Assembly: GCF_900088415.1 (NCBI RefSeq)
Contig: NZ_FLLQ01000001.1
Span: 558,001-622,000 of the forward strand
Origin: Vibrio mediterranei
Lineage (GTDB): Bacteria; Pseudomonadota; Gammaproteobacteria; Enterobacterales; Vibrionaceae
DNA: 64,000 nucleotides
Direction: 5' to 3'
Positions 9,188 to 18,404 of this stretch are shown one piece after another. A program made the position numbers and the translations under genes. The notes under the pieces were generated by a model. That model did not search any database. It worked only from the letters and a program-made list of their open reading frames with translations, and was not told the origin of the DNA. How positions within the stretch are numbered: the first letter of the stretch is position 1; each line of letters opens with the position of its first letter.

Positions 9188-10711
9188 TTATTTCATAGTT
9201 GGCATGACGAATTCGGCTTGAGTCTGTGTGCTGTCCTTTGAACCGACTTTCACATCCGATTCGGGCCAACGTGTGGTGATGGTTTTCATTCGAGTAAAGA
9301 ATCGAACGCCGTCAGGACCGTGCATATGCAAAGGGCCAAACAGTGAACGCTTCCAACCGCCAAAACTGTGGAATGCCATTGGTACTGGAATAGGCACATT
9401 TACTCCGACCATACCGATCTGAACATTGGCAGAGAAATCTCTTGCAGTATCACCGTCTGCAGTAAAGATAGCCGTGCCGTTGCCATATTCATGGTCGTTT
9501 ATGATTTGCAGGGCTTCTTGATAGGTTTTGACTCGAACAATGCAAAGCACTGGACCGAATATTTCTTCTTGATACACAGTCATGTCGGTGGTCACATGGT
9601 CGAACAAGGTACCACCAACGAAAAAGCCATCGCAGGACTTAGCCAGTTCTAGATCTCGACCATCAACAAGTAAAGCCGCGCCCTCTTCCTGACCCTTTTG
9701 AATGTATCCGCAAACTTTTTGCTTATGCTCTTTGGTAATCAAAGGTCCCATATCGTTTTCAATCGCTTGACCGTAACCGGGTCCTACTTTTAACGTGGCT
9801 AACTTATCTTGAAGGTGACGAGCCAATGCATCGCCCGTCTCATCACCCACAGCGACGGCAACCGAAATCGCCATGCAGCGCTCTCCAGCTGCACCATAAG
9901 CTGCCCCCATCAGCGCATTCACTGCACCGTCAATATCGGCATCCGGCATGACCACCATATGGTTTTTCGCACCACCAAGGGCTTGAACGCGCTTGCCGTA
10001 TTTTGCGCCCTCAGAATAGATGTATTCCGCAATCGGCGTTGAACCGACAAAGCTAACAGCTTGAATTCTTGGGTCTTGCAGTAACGTATCTACCGCTTCT
10101 TTATCCCCTTGAACCACATTAAACACACCATCTGGTAATCCCGCTTGTTTCAGAAGGTCAGCAATAAACAGAGGCGCAGAGGGATTTTTCTCTGACGGTT
10201 TTAAGATAAAGGTGTTGCCCGTTGCGATGGCAATGGGAAACATCCACATAGGAACCATCACTGGGAAGTTAAATGGTGAAATCCCGGCCACCACACCAAG
10301 TGGCATCATTTGCGAGTGCGAATCGACACCAGTCCCAACATTTAGACTATGCTCTCCTTTTTGCAGGTGTGGGATGCCGCAGGCAAACTCGACCACCTCT
10401 AGCCCTCGAGTTATCTCACCTAATGCATCACTAAACACCTTGCCATGTTCACGGCTGATGATATTCGCCAGTTCATCACGATTCTGTTCTAACAGAGTTT
10501 TGAACTTGAACATCACTCTGGCGCGATTAAGCGGTGTGGTTTTAGCCCAAGAGTCAAACGCTGCCTGTGCAATGGTAATTGCCTGCTCTACTTCCTGTTT
10601 TGAGCACAGTCCAACTTGGTTCTGCACTTCACCTGTAGCAGGGTCATAGACAGGCAAATGTCGTTCCGACTGACTTTCAACATATTGATTATTAATAAAA
10701 CTACTTATCAT
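9188..10711 (-). CDS. mmsA: CoA-acylating (methyl)malonate-semialdehyde dehydrogenase
   Basis: An aldehyde dehydrogenase-superfamily enzyme of 507 residues that converts malonate or methylmalonate semialdehyde to acetyl- or propionyl-CoA with NAD+ and CoA. The MmsA/IolA type is shown by the catalytic cysteine in GERCMAIS (about residue 283), FVGSTP, and the ending FFTRMKTITTRW. The ATG at 10711 follows AAGGATG; an upstream in-frame start at 10768 would overlap adh. It lies 50 bases after the Fe-alcohol dehydrogenase gene, so the two form an operon. No valine or inositol genes are nearby; the shared operator suggests a role in the neighbouring polyol-type pathway, perhaps on an aldolase-derived semialdehyde. 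Family sure, physiological substrate inferred. Confidence 0.88.
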   Translation of the reverse strand: MISSFINNQYVESQSERHLPVYDPATGEVQNQVGLCSKQEVEQAITIAQAAFDSWAKTTPLNRARVMFKFKTLLEQNRDELANIISREHGKVFSDALGEITRGLEVVEFACGIPHLQKGEHSLNVGTGVDSHSQMMPLGVVAGISPFNFPVMVPMWMFPIAIATGNTFILKPSEKNPSAPLFIADLLKQAGLPDGVFNVVQGDKEAVDTLLQDPRIQAVSFVGSTPIAEYIYSEGAKYGKRVQALGGAKNHMVVMPDADIDGAVNALMGAAYGAAGERCMAISVAVAVGDETGDALARHLQDKLATLKVGPGYGQAIENDMGPLITKEHKQKVCGYIQKGQEEGAALLVDGRDLELAKSCDGFFVGGTLFDHVTTDMTVYQEEIFGPVLCIVRVKTYQEALQIINDHEYGNGTAIFTADGDTARDFSANVQIGMVGVNVPIPVPMAFHSFGGWKRSLFGPLHMHGPDGVRFFTRMKTITTRWPESDVKVGSKDSTQTQAEFVMPTMK

Positions 10712-10761
10712 GTTTTCATCCTTGTTTAGTATTCTGAGGCTTAATTGAGGAAATTCAGGCG

Positions 10762-11919
10762 CTACCAAGCGGCTTTATACAGCTCGATCACTTCTTCTTT
10801 GTTCGGAATTCGAGGATTGTTGTTAGGCGATCCAGAAGCCAGAGCTTGCTCAGACATGATGTCGAGATTTGACCAAAACGCCTGTTTATCAATGCCAAAA
10901 TCGCTCATGGAAGGCACGCTTAAATCCTGATTGATCTGCTTAAGTTCCAGCAGTAGTGCAGCGACTGCATCGTCGTCATTAGTACTCACATCAACCACTC
11001 CCATTGCTCTTGCACACTCGGCATAACGAGTTTTAGCCGCTGGAATCGAATATTCCGTTACCGTCGGCAATAACATGGCGTTGCTCATACCGTGAGGCAC
11101 ATGAAAGTGCGCGCCAATTGGGCGGCTCATGCCATGTACCAAGGCAACAGATGCGTTAGAAAACGCAATGCCTGCGAGCGTCGCGCCGAGCATCATTTGC
11201 TCTTTGGCATCTTTATTGTCGGGATTATTGACGGCTTCACGCAGATTTGGCGCGATAAGTTTCATCGCCAATAGCGCTTGCTGATCAGTAAATAGACCCG
11301 ACTTTCCACTGACATAGGCTTCAATGGCGTGAGTTAACGCATCAATTCCGGTATCCGCTGTGATGCGCTCCGGAGCCGTCATTGTTAAAGTAAAATCAAT
11401 GATGGCGGCTGATGGAATAAGACCTGGTCCCATACAAAGCAGCTTTTCGTCGTTGGTTTCGTCGGTAATAATGGTCACTTTGGTGACCTCCGAGCCCGTT
11501 CCCGCCGTCGTTGGAATCGCAATCAACGGCATAATTGGCGAAGTCACGATATTAGGTACACTGTAATCTCGAATTCGACCTTGGTGCTCCGCAAGCAAAG
11601 CAATCGCTTTAGCACTATCAATCACACTGCCACCGCCTAGCGCGATGACGCCATCATAATGCCCATCAATCACCTTATTGACCGCTGGAAGTATCGACGC
11701 CTCTGTTGGTTCTGGAACGGTATCCGTGAAAACATCCGCCTCAACACCAGCTTGATTCACGAAGGACTTTAGCTGGTCGACCTGGCCTAAGGTTTTCATC
11801 ACTGGGTCAGATACAATCATGACTCGGCGACAACCCAGTTGGATAGCTATCTCTCCCGCTCGCGCTGTTGCGCCTTCGCCTACCTCTAAAAGCTTTGGCA
11901 AAACAATAGATTGACTCAT
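10762..11919 (-). CDS. Iron-containing (group III) alcohol dehydrogenase
   Basis: A 385-residue NAD(P)-dependent dehydrogenase. The dinucleotide motif GGGSVIDSAKA, the GTGSEVTKV stretch, and the metal-ligand histidines in HGMSRPIGAHFHVPHG define group III Fe-ADHs such as FucO (lactaldehyde reductase) and GbsB. It may interconvert a short aldehyde and alcohol produced in the adjacent pathway. It is the first gene of a two-gene unit with mmsA. A perfect GATAC-N5-GTATC inverted repeat lies 23 bases upstream of the start and occurs twice more before the ABC importer, tying this operon to that regulon. Confidence 0.87.
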   Translation of the reverse strand: MSQSIVLPKLLEVGEGATARAGEIAIQLGCRRVMIVSDPVMKTLGQVDQLKSFVNQAGVEADVFTDTVPEPTEASILPAVNKVIDGHYDGVIALGGGSVIDSAKAIALLAEHQGRIRDYSVPNIVTSPIMPLIAIPTTAGTGSEVTKVTIITDETNDEKLLCMGPGLIPSAAIIDFTLTMTAPERITADTGIDALTHAIEAYVSGKSGLFTDQQALLAMKLIAPNLREAVNNPDNKDAKEQMMLGATLAGIAFSNASVALVHGMSRPIGAHFHVPHGMSNAMLLPTVTEYSIPAAKTRYAECARAMGVVDVSTNDDDAVAALLLELKQINQDLSVPSMSDFGIDKQAFWSNLDIMSEQALASGSPNNNPRIPNKEEVIELYKAAW

Positions 11920-11941
11920 AATTCACCCCACAATTTATATC

Positions 11942-11956
11942 GATACAATTCGTATC
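11942..11956. promoter_or_regulatory. GATAC-N5-GTATC operator upstream of the Fe-ADH gene
   Basis: The perfect 5-bp arms GATAC and GTATC flank AATTC. On the minus strand the wider form is TGATACGAATTGTATCG, matching at 16 of 17 positions the copy at 18404-18420. The position, 23 bases before the ATG, suits a repressor site. Confidence 0.65.
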
Positions 11957-11983
11957 ATTATTTAAATTAATTTATTCAGGACG

Positions 11984-12023
11984 TAACAAGCCCCCACAAC
12001 TTTGCTGTGGCAAATCCTTGTTA
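11984..12023 (-). terminator. Hairpin downstream of the FGGY kinase operon
   Basis: Outer arms TAACAAG / CTTGTTA and inner arms CCACA / TGTGG form an interrupted hairpin 46 bases after the kinase stop. There is no clear T-tract, so this is a probable terminator or an end-protecting structure. Confidence 0.45.
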
Positions 12024-12068
12024 GTCGCTAACTAGCTAGACCTGTCGCTTGAGATAATCAAGGTTCAA

Positions 12069-13556
12069 TCAACCCAATGAACGTAATGCATCTCTCAGAA
12101 GACAGTACTTACTATATCGAGTCGCAAAGAACTCCGAGCGCTTAGTATTAGGCACATAACGCTTATCGGGCTGCGGCTGAGGGCTTAGTCGCTCAGTCTG
12201 ACTTTCAGTAACGGAACTCATCGCCAGTTGCGCCACGCCTTTTGCCCCGACCTCGTTACAATTTGTCGACGTCACCGTGACGCCCAATATATCTGCAAAC
12301 AACTGACACCAATATTCACTTCGAGAAGCGCCACCGCTAATGGCAATTCGATCCACGTCATACCCTGCCGATCGCAGTCTTTGGATATGCTCAAGGTGGG
12401 CAAATACAATACCCTCATAAAAGGCGTAGACCACGTGAATGTCCTGATGCCAACCCTTCAAACCAAACAGATTGGCCGATTGGCTATCTTGCCCGGTCGG
12501 TCCGTAGAGGTACGGATGGAACATGGGTAACGTTGGCATTAATTCGACATCTTCCAATTGACGATTAAACTGTTCGAAAATATTATTGCCAACGCTTGCT
12601 TCACGCTCTCTTCGCTCAGAGAAGAATCGCTCCACCAGCCACTCTAGATTGGATGCTGAGCAGGTGCTGGACTCTATGGCTAAGTATCGATTCTCAGCAA
12701 ATTTGCACGCCATAAATACCTCTTCAGGCGGCAGCTCATCAGTCACTACCTGATTGATATTCCATGTGCCAGCGACGACCGAGGTATCAGCTAACGCACT
12801 GGCTTGTGAACCATAGGCGCATGCCACTACATCGAACAGACCCGCAATGACAGGCGTCCCCGCTTTAAGCTTTGTTATACGTGCAGCGTCTTCAGTGACT
12901 GTTCCTATCACTTGATTACTTTCATAAATCGGCGGCAACTTGGTGCTAATGTCTGCCAACTGGTAGTGATTTAGAAGCGCAAGAGACACTGAGTCAGTTT
13001 CAAAATCGAACAAACCCGATGCAGTGATATCTCCCCATTCTGTCGCGCACTGCCCTGTAAGGCAGTAGTTCACATAGTCTTTGCAAAACAGCACCTGACC
13101 GATTTTTTGAAACGTTTTTGGTTGGTGCTTCTGTAGCCATGTAAGTAACACTGCTGTTTGAGATGGCCACACGCCTTGCCGATTGCGCTTTTTGAGGTCT
13201 GTGAATCCCTTAGATGCCTGTAGCAAGGTGACTTCGCTGGCAGCGCGATTATCCAGAGACTTAACACCAAGTAATGGCTTTAGTTCAGTATCAAGCAGAT
13301 ATAACCCATTCCCATGACCGCTGGTTCCTAGCGCGATAATTTGACTGCTGTCCACACCGGTTTGCTCAATCAACTTAGCGATCACCTCTGCGCATAGCGA
13401 CCAACATTGGTTTAAGTCCGCTTCGGTGTGGTCTGGTTGAGGGATATGAGTCGGATAATTATTGGCTACAGCACCTATCTCGCAGCCATGCTCATCGAAC
13501 AATGCCGCTTTTATCGCCGTGTTACCACAATCAATTCCTATCGCATATGACTTCAT
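12069..13556 (-). CDS. FGGY-family carbohydrate kinase, L-xylulokinase/erythritol kinase-like
   Basis: A 495-residue ATP-dependent kinase. The N-terminal phosphate loop AIGIDCGNTAIKAALFD, the central GLFDVVACAYGS, VVAGTWNINQVV and the C-terminal ISGGASRSEYWCQLFAD are FGGY hallmarks; the overall pattern resembles E. coli LyxK more than glycerol kinase. It should phosphorylate a polyol or ketose in the cytoplasm. The start has an excellent AAGGAGGGG site. It is last in the operon after the aldolase, and the GlpD-like gene upstream suggests that a polyol is phosphorylated, then oxidised. The true substrate is not determinable here. Confidence 0.87.
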   Translation of the reverse strand: MKSYAIGIDCGNTAIKAALFDEHGCEIGAVANNYPTHIPQPDHTEADLNQCWSLCAEVIAKLIEQTGVDSSQIIALGTSGHGNGLYLLDTELKPLLGVKSLDNRAASEVTLLQASKGFTDLKKRNRQGVWPSQTAVLLTWLQKHQPKTFQKIGQVLFCKDYVNYCLTGQCATEWGDITASGLFDFETDSVSLALLNHYQLADISTKLPPIYESNQVIGTVTEDAARITKLKAGTPVIAGLFDVVACAYGSQASALADTSVVAGTWNINQVVTDELPPEEVFMACKFAENRYLAIESSTCSASNLEWLVERFFSERREREASVGNNIFEQFNRQLEDVELMPTLPMFHPYLYGPTGQDSQSANLFGLKGWHQDIHVVYAFYEGIVFAHLEHIQRLRSAGYDVDRIAISGGASRSEYWCQLFADILGVTVTSTNCNEVGAKGVAQLAMSSVTESQTERLSPQPQPDKRYVPNTKRSEFFATRYSKYCLLRDALRSLG

Positions 13557-13585
13557 ATCCCCTCCTTGCTTTAGTTCTGTATCTG

Positions 13586-14431
13586 CTATTTATCGCCAAT
13601 GTAGATGTTCATTGCTTCTGAGGTAGACGCACCATTGTGAATCATAGCCATCAAAGCATCGACAACGCGGCTTGGATTTGGGTGTTGATAAATATTGCGT
13701 CCATACACCATGCCAAGCGCACCCTGATCGAGCAGTGCTCGTGCTTTGCTAAACACAGATTCAATGTCTTCACGTCCACCGCCGCGAACCAGTACCGGGC
13801 ACCTTGCCGCCTCAACGACTTTATGGAAGTCTTCCGCTTGGCTGGTTGGATCGGCCTTGATAATGTCAGCGCCTAGCTCACGTGCCATACGCACCAAGGT
13901 GACAATCTTTTCGCAGTCACCGTCGACCATATAAGCCTGTCCTTGGCTGTTAGGCTGCATCACCAACGGTTCGATCATCAGTGGCATACCGTATTTCTCA
14001 CACTCAGCTTTGACCTTACTGATGTTAGCAACACATTGCTTAAACAAGTCAGGTTCATCAGGCAACATGAATAGGTTCACCACGACGCATGCCGCATCCA
14101 TTTGAAGGGCTTGAATAAGAGGCTGCTCCGCATTTTGTAGTAATGCCCACATGTGGCGGTGACGCTCTGCGTTATATGGGTTACCCAAATCGATTCGCAT
14201 GACCAGTGCAGGTTTGTCTTTGCCATCGACAGTTTGCAGTAAGTCAGCTTGACCCGCATTCATCTGAATCGCATCTGGCTTGGCATCCACTAGTTGTTTT
14301 ACCACTGAAGACATGTTTTCTAGCCCATCTAAAAATGAAGGCTCGTTGCACACGCCGTGGTCGATAGCCACATCCAAACAACGCCCTTGCTTAAATAGGC
14401 GATTCATCCTGACTTTACTGGTTAAATACAT
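13586..14431 (-). CDS. DhnA/LsrF-type class I aldolase
   Basis: A 281-residue TIM-barrel aldolase. The DhnA family is indicated by LDVAIDHG near the N-terminus, the likely Schiff-base lysine in GADIIKADPTS, the phosphate-binding LVRGGGRED, and GMVYGRNIYQH. The family cleaves ketose phosphates, usually releasing dihydroxyacetone phosphate, or handles phospho-AI-2 products (LsrF). The ATG at 14431 is preceded by GGAGAAG; the ATG at 14443 overlaps that site and is less likely. The start overlaps the end of the GlpD-like gene by 17 bases, indicating coupled translation. Substrate inferred: the ketose phosphate made by its operon partners. Confidence 0.85.
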   Translation of the reverse strand: MYLTSKVRMNRLFKQGRCLDVAIDHGVCNEPSFLDGLENMSSVVKQLVDAKPDAIQMNAGQADLLQTVDGKDKPALVMRIDLGNPYNAERHRHMWALLQNAEQPLIQALQMDAACVVVNLFMLPDEPDLFKQCVANISKVKAECEKYGMPLMIEPLVMQPNSQGQAYMVDGDCEKIVTLVRMARELGADIIKADPTSQAEDFHKVVEAARCPVLVRGGGREDIESVFSKARALLDQGALGMVYGRNIYQHPNPSRVVDALMAMIHNGASTSEAMNIYIGDK

Positions 14432-16187
14432 ACTCTTCTCCATCTAATAGTTGTTCATTTTCCGTAACGGTAGGTTGTAATGTGGGTTTTGAAACTTTTG
14501 GTAAGGCGTCCAATTCAACGCCATGGAAATCCAGCAACACTTGCTTTGATTGAGCTCTATCTTTATCGCGCTCGCTTTGACTCCAAGAAAAGTGGTCAGC
14601 GACCAAATTGGAAATCTCCTCGAAGCTTTCCTCAGTTAACTTGCCTTCAATCGCTATCGAGGTACGGCGAAGCAGCACATCCAACGTTGTCGATACATAC
14701 TCACGTTCCAGAATGAACTTGAGCTCGCCTTGGGTGTAGTCATCGAGTGACGACAGCGCTTTATCTTGTGTTCCTTGAAGTGCACCAAGCAGTGATTCAC
14801 AGGCCGTGCCGTAGCGCTGAAACCAAGTTTCCATTTGGCGTTGTGAATATTGCGGATGACGCTCACTTAATGAGGCTAAGTAAGTCGCTTTTGACGAATC
14901 AGTGACAGGGTAACTATTACCACCACCTATTGCTCTTTGTTTGGTATCGCAAACTCGCGTTTTACCTAACGATGCTAAAAGTTCATCTGCCACTTCCTCA
15001 CCAAAGGCACGGAACGTTGTCCACTTGCCTCCGATAAGCGAATAGATAAGAGTGTCGCCAATCTTGTCTTGTTTCAATGAATGACTGCGGGGGATTTGCC
15101 CTGTGGTCGAGGTATTGACTGACGGAAGTGGTCTCACGCCACAGAACTGATAGACGATCTGCTCACGACTGATAGCCAGCTTTGGTAGCACGCCTCTAAG
15201 TGATTCGATAATGTAATCAATTTCTTCGTCAGTACAACGCACCGATTCAGGGTCACTCACGGGGATATCCGTCGAGCCAATCAGTACTTTTCCGAAATAC
15301 GGGAACAAGATACAAACTCGTCCTTCGCTGTTTTCATAAAACAGCATATTGCCATCCAGCTCAGCCAGCAGATCTGCGTTATCGACGATGATATGTGACC
15401 CTTTTGTCCCCTGCATATACTGGCTAGGTGCAGTCAGTAATCCATTGGTCGTATCGACCCAAGCACCTGTCGCGTTGACCACATGGTGCGTTTTAACTTG
15501 AATAGACTCCGCAGCGTCGTGATTAGAAATCGTCAACTGCCCCTGCTCTAACCCAGAGACCATAGTGTAATTGAGTGCAACGCCACCCGCTTCTACCCCT
15601 TCTTGAATCAATTCCAAGGCGAGGCGCTCGGGTGAGCTAATCCACGCATCAAAGTATGTGGCACTGCTCTTTACGTCCCCCCCCATCATCGGCCAGCGTT
15701 TTTGTGTTGAGCGAGATGAGTGCATCTGGTGATTTGGCATCAATTGATCACGCTTGGTGAACCAATCGTAAAGACTCAGCCCAATTTTGATGACCACAGA
15801 GCCACGCTGTGAAGGCTTGTCTTTCAATCCTAAGAACTTAAACAGGCCGTCAAACATACCCGACCAAGTAGAGAAAATAGGAATGGTGGTTTCTAAAGGA
15901 GCAACAAAATGAGGCGCGTTATCAAGTAGGCGATTTCGCTCATAGAGTGCTTCTTTCACCAATTGAAACTCACCATTTTCTAGATAGCGAAGTCCGCCAT
16001 GTATCATGCGAGATGGCGCAGCACTGGCCTTAGAACAAAAGTCATCTTTCTCGACTAACAAGACCTTCACACCTTGCAATGCCAGTTCTCGAAAAACGCT
16101 AATACCATTGATTCCTCCGCCAATGACCACGACGTCAAAGTTACTATTCTCTTTTAATCGCCTAAAGGCGGTTGAGTTGTTATTCAT
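14415..16187 (-). CDS. GlpD-like FAD-dependent polyol-phosphate dehydrogenase
   Basis: A 590-residue flavoprotein of the glycerol-3-phosphate dehydrogenase family. The FAD motif VVVIGGGINGI is at about residues 20-30, SRMIHGGLRYLE and GGKWTTFR are typical GlpD motifs, and the C-terminal domain is present. GlpD enzymes pass electrons to quinones at the inner membrane face. The usual glp partners are absent; instead an FGGY kinase and aldolase follow, as in the EryA/EryB erythritol systems where a GlpD homologue oxidises a polyol phosphate. I therefore call it a polyol-phosphate dehydrogenase rather than GlpD itself. It could still act on glycerol-3-phosphate. Confidence 0.85.
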   Translation of the reverse strand: MNNNSTAFRRLKENSNFDVVVIGGGINGISVFRELALQGVKVLLVEKDDFCSKASAAPSRMIHGGLRYLENGEFQLVKEALYERNRLLDNAPHFVAPLETTIPIFSTWSGMFDGLFKFLGLKDKPSQRGSVVIKIGLSLYDWFTKRDQLMPNHQMHSSRSTQKRWPMMGGDVKSSATYFDAWISSPERLALELIQEGVEAGGVALNYTMVSGLEQGQLTISNHDAAESIQVKTHHVVNATGAWVDTTNGLLTAPSQYMQGTKGSHIIVDNADLLAELDGNMLFYENSEGRVCILFPYFGKVLIGSTDIPVSDPESVRCTDEEIDYIIESLRGVLPKLAISREQIVYQFCGVRPLPSVNTSTTGQIPRSHSLKQDKIGDTLIYSLIGGKWTTFRAFGEEVADELLASLGKTRVCDTKQRAIGGGNSYPVTDSSKATYLASLSERHPQYSQRQMETWFQRYGTACESLLGALQGTQDKALSSLDDYTQGELKFILEREYVSTTLDVLLRRTSIAIEGKLTEESFEEISNLVADHFSWSQSERDKDRAQSKQVLLDFHGVELDALPKVSKPTLQPTVTENEQLLDGEEYVFNQ

Positions 16188-16231
16188 TGTTGCTCCCTGC
16201 CACTGTTTTCCGCTTTCCTTACGATGCGTCG

Positions 16232-17218
16232 TTACGCCAATTCCAACTCGCCAAAAAACTCATGGGATTTTGCATCAATAAACTTCACCTCTTCCTGAGT
16301 TAGCACCACAGTTCCTGCTGCGGCGTTCTCAATTGCTTGCGCGGAATTGCGTGCACCACAGAGGGCATACGTGATACCGGGTTGCTGCAGTGTCGCTGCA
16401 ATCACAAGCTGCGCAACACTCACGTTTTTTTGGCGCGCAATTGGCTCAATGGACTGACAAAACTTTTGTACCCAACGGCGGTTTTCGATAGTAAACATAG
16501 GATCCGTGATGCGCTGGTCATCGCCAGTGAAAATACGTTCAGGGGTGATTTTTCCACTCAGCAGCCCCATGGCAAGTGATGAGTAACTAAGACACGCGAC
16601 ATTAGTTTTGATGGTTGATGGCAACAAAGTTTGCTCTAACTGACGCTCGATGAGGTTATATTTCTCTTGCACCGCGTCCACAACGCCTGTTTGTTGATAC
16701 TGTTCCAACTCCGCTTGATTAGCGTTGCTGATCCCGATTGCGCGGATCTTACCGGCTTTCTTTAGCGCTAATAATGCTTCCATGGTTTCAGCAATCGGCG
16801 TAGTTGGGTCTTGCCAGTGGGTAATGTAGAGATCGAGATAATCCGTTTGCAGACGTTTTAGGCTTTGATCCACTTCATGTTGGATAGCATCAGCACCAAG
16901 GTAACGATGCACTGGCTTGCCATTCTCATCAAAAAAGTGATTACCTTTATTCGTATGCCAAACCAAACCACATTTGGTTGCCAGTACTACCTTGTCGCGG
17001 CGTCCTTTGATTGCCTTACCCACTATTTCTTCAGACACACCAAGTCCATACGCTGGAGCGGTATCAATTAAAGACACGCCGTGATCTAAAGAAGCATGAA
17101 TGGCATCAATGGAGGCTTTCTCATCTGTTCCACCCCACATCCAACCACCCATTGCCCACGTGCCAAGGCCGATGACTGATGCTTCAATTCCTGAATTTCC
17201 AATTTCTCTAGTTTGCAT
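16232..17218 (-). CDS. Aldo/keto reductase
   Basis: A 328-residue (beta/alpha)8 NADPH-type oxidoreductase. The catalytic tetrad is visible: Asp in SLIDTAPAYG, Tyr four residues on, Lys in VLATKCG, His in LYITHWQDP. C-terminal LCGARNSAQAIENA carries the cofactor phosphate-binding residues. The pattern recalls IolS-type enzymes. It sits 44 bases upstream of the GlpD-like gene and 9 bases after the SorC gene, so it is in the same operon. It may reduce the aldehyde from aldol cleavage or interconvert a ketose and polyol before phosphorylation. Confidence 0.87.
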   Translation of the reverse strand: MQTREIGNSGIEASVIGLGTWAMGGWMWGGTDEKASIDAIHASLDHGVSLIDTAPAYGLGVSEEIVGKAIKGRRDKVVLATKCGLVWHTNKGNHFFDENGKPVHRYLGADAIQHEVDQSLKRLQTDYLDLYITHWQDPTTPIAETMEALLALKKAGKIRAIGISNANQAELEQYQQTGVVDAVQEKYNLIERQLEQTLLPSTIKTNVACLSYSSLAMGLLSGKITPERIFTGDDQRITDPMFTIENRRWVQKFCQSIEPIARQKNVSVAQLVIAATLQQPGITYALCGARNSAQAIENAAAGTVVLTQEEVKFIDAKSHEFFGELELA

Positions 17219-17227
17219 GTTGATTCC

Positions 17228-18187
17228 CTATTCTGCTTGTTCTAATACGCTGGCGACGGTGTCTTCGTCCGAGACTAACCCGTTGATCAATCCGCCTCTC
17301 AATGCCGCTAACATGGCAGACACTTTAGAGCGAGTTGCGGCTACACCGAAACTGTGTTCGATGCTATCGAGTTCTTGAAGATTGAGGCCGATAAGTTTTT
17401 GGTTGATGTGTTCTGCGCATTTATCGCCTTGTGCATCATAAAGATGGGCCAGTACTTCCCCTTTACATTGGGCGCTGATCAGCGTTTCAGTTTCATGGCC
17501 ACTTAACGAGCGCAGGTCATAGTAGCTGTCACTTTCACTGGCGACGGAACCAATACCCACCAAGGCAATATCTGCGTTTCGAGCCAAGTCGAGAACGTCT
17601 TTAATGCTACGCATCTCCATCAAGATGTTGCGCTGTTCGTCGGTATCTACAAAAAGCGGTGCGTGGAGTTGGGTACTTGTTCCACCCAGCTTTTCTGCCA
17701 ATTTGCTTGCTAGGTAGTTCACGTCTGTGAAGTGGTGCCCCTGGATACCCCCTGTAGCCGGAACCACTCTCACATTCGGAAAGTGCATGGGTTTTAGCTG
17801 CTCAACAATCTGCGCCATGGTTTTGCCCGCACTGATGCAAATAATGCTGTCTGGCTTGATGGTTTCTATAAGTAGTTCACCTGCTGCCTGTGCCACTTGG
17901 CGAGTAACGACTTCGTAATCCTGGCTGAGACTTGGCTGAATCACCGCAGTTTTCAAGCCAAATTTTTCCAACAAGCGTTGTTCTAATGTATGCGTTCTTT
18001 CTTGTGGAAGCTTTAAGGTAATCTCAACTAGACCATCATCATGCGCTTGCTTAATGACACGATTCACTTTCGCTGTGGACAACCCAAGTTGCTTAGCAAT
18101 ATCCGACTGGCTGCGATTTTCCATGTATCGCAACGTTAAGATCTTTGCTGTCTGTCTCAATATGTCGTCACGTTCGTTCATCGTCAT
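17228..18187 (-). CDS. SorC-family transcriptional regulator
   Basis: A 319-residue regulator. The N-terminal HTH reads NRSQSDIAKQLGLSTAKVNRVIKQA (split here over residues about 21-45), followed by a sugar-phosphate-binding domain with ISAGKTMAQIVE and ATGGIQG. SorC-family proteins (SorC, EryD, LsrR, DeoR of Bacillus) sense phosphorylated sugars and usually control their own operon. I chose the ATG at 18187 because AAAGGTAGAG precedes it; the frame is open to 18244. It is the first gene of the catabolic operon and is divergent from the ABC importer, sharing a region with two kinds of palindrome. Repression relieved by a pathway phosphate is likely. Confidence 0.88.
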   Translation of the reverse strand: MTMNERDDILRQTAKILTLRYMENRSQSDIAKQLGLSTAKVNRVIKQAHDDGLVEITLKLPQERTHTLEQRLLEKFGLKTAVIQPSLSQDYEVVTRQVAQAAGELLIETIKPDSIICISAGKTMAQIVEQLKPMHFPNVRVVPATGGIQGHHFTDVNYLASKLAEKLGGTSTQLHAPLFVDTDEQRNILMEMRSIKDVLDLARNADIALVGIGSVASESDSYYDLRSLSGHETETLISAQCKGEVLAHLYDAQGDKCAEHINQKLIGLNLQELDSIEHSFGVAATRSKVSAMLAALRGGLINGLVSDEDTVASVLEQAE

Positions 18188-18283
18188 ATCTCTACCTTTA
18201 TTACTGCTTTCTGCCTTTATATAGGCTTCACATTTCGTTAACACTTAATAGCTTTTTATCTTGGCAATCTTGGTTAACAAGGT

Positions 18284-18299
18284 GTGAAATTTATTTCAT
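18284..18299. promoter_or_regulatory. GTGAAAT-type palindrome, copy 1
   Basis: GTGAAATTTATTTCAT matches the perfect palindrome at 18465-18480 in 14 of 16 bases. It lies about 97 bases upstream of the SorC start, in the sorC-importer divergent region. Candidate SorC operator. Confidence 0.5.
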
Positions 18300-18344
18300 C
18301 TGAGTAAAAAGTAATCATAGAAAAAGACTTTTACAAGTTAAAAT

Positions 18345-18359
18345 GATACCAATCGTATC
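18345..18359. promoter_or_regulatory. GATAC-N5-GTATC operator, copy 1 in the divergent region
   Basis: GATAC-CAATC-GTATC, perfect 5-bp arms, extended context TGATAC...GTATCG. Exactly 60 bases separate it from the second copy, about six helical turns, so a dimer on each would face the same side. The same motif occurs upstream of the Fe-ADH gene. Confidence 0.65.
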
Positions 18360-18373
18360 GTTTTGACCATTTA

Positions 18374-18389
18374 AGTGCGTTAGATCACA
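18374..18389. promoter_or_regulatory. Possible CRP site
   Basis: AGTGC-GTTAGA-TCACA fits the CRP spacing TGTGA-N6-TCACA with a perfect right half and the GTG core in the left half. It lies between the two GATAC operators, about 240 bases before the importer start. Catabolite control of a sugar locus is expected, but the left half is imperfect. Confidence 0.4.
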
Positions 18390-18404
18390 AATAATGACCA
18401 AAGT

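Noticed and set aside
10212..10649. 145-residue frame antisense to mmsA
   Set aside because: It lies opposite a conserved dehydrogenase core and has atypical composition; a shadow frame.
9188..10711. Inositol or valine degradation unit
   Set aside because: The mmsA gene alone is compatible, but no iolB/C/D/E/G or other mms genes occur in the window.
14415..16187. Plain glycerol-3-phosphate dehydrogenase (glpD) of a glp operon
   Set aside because: No glpF, glpK or glpR neighbours, and the operon contains an aldolase and an LyxK-like kinase; the glycerol function is possible but not favoured.
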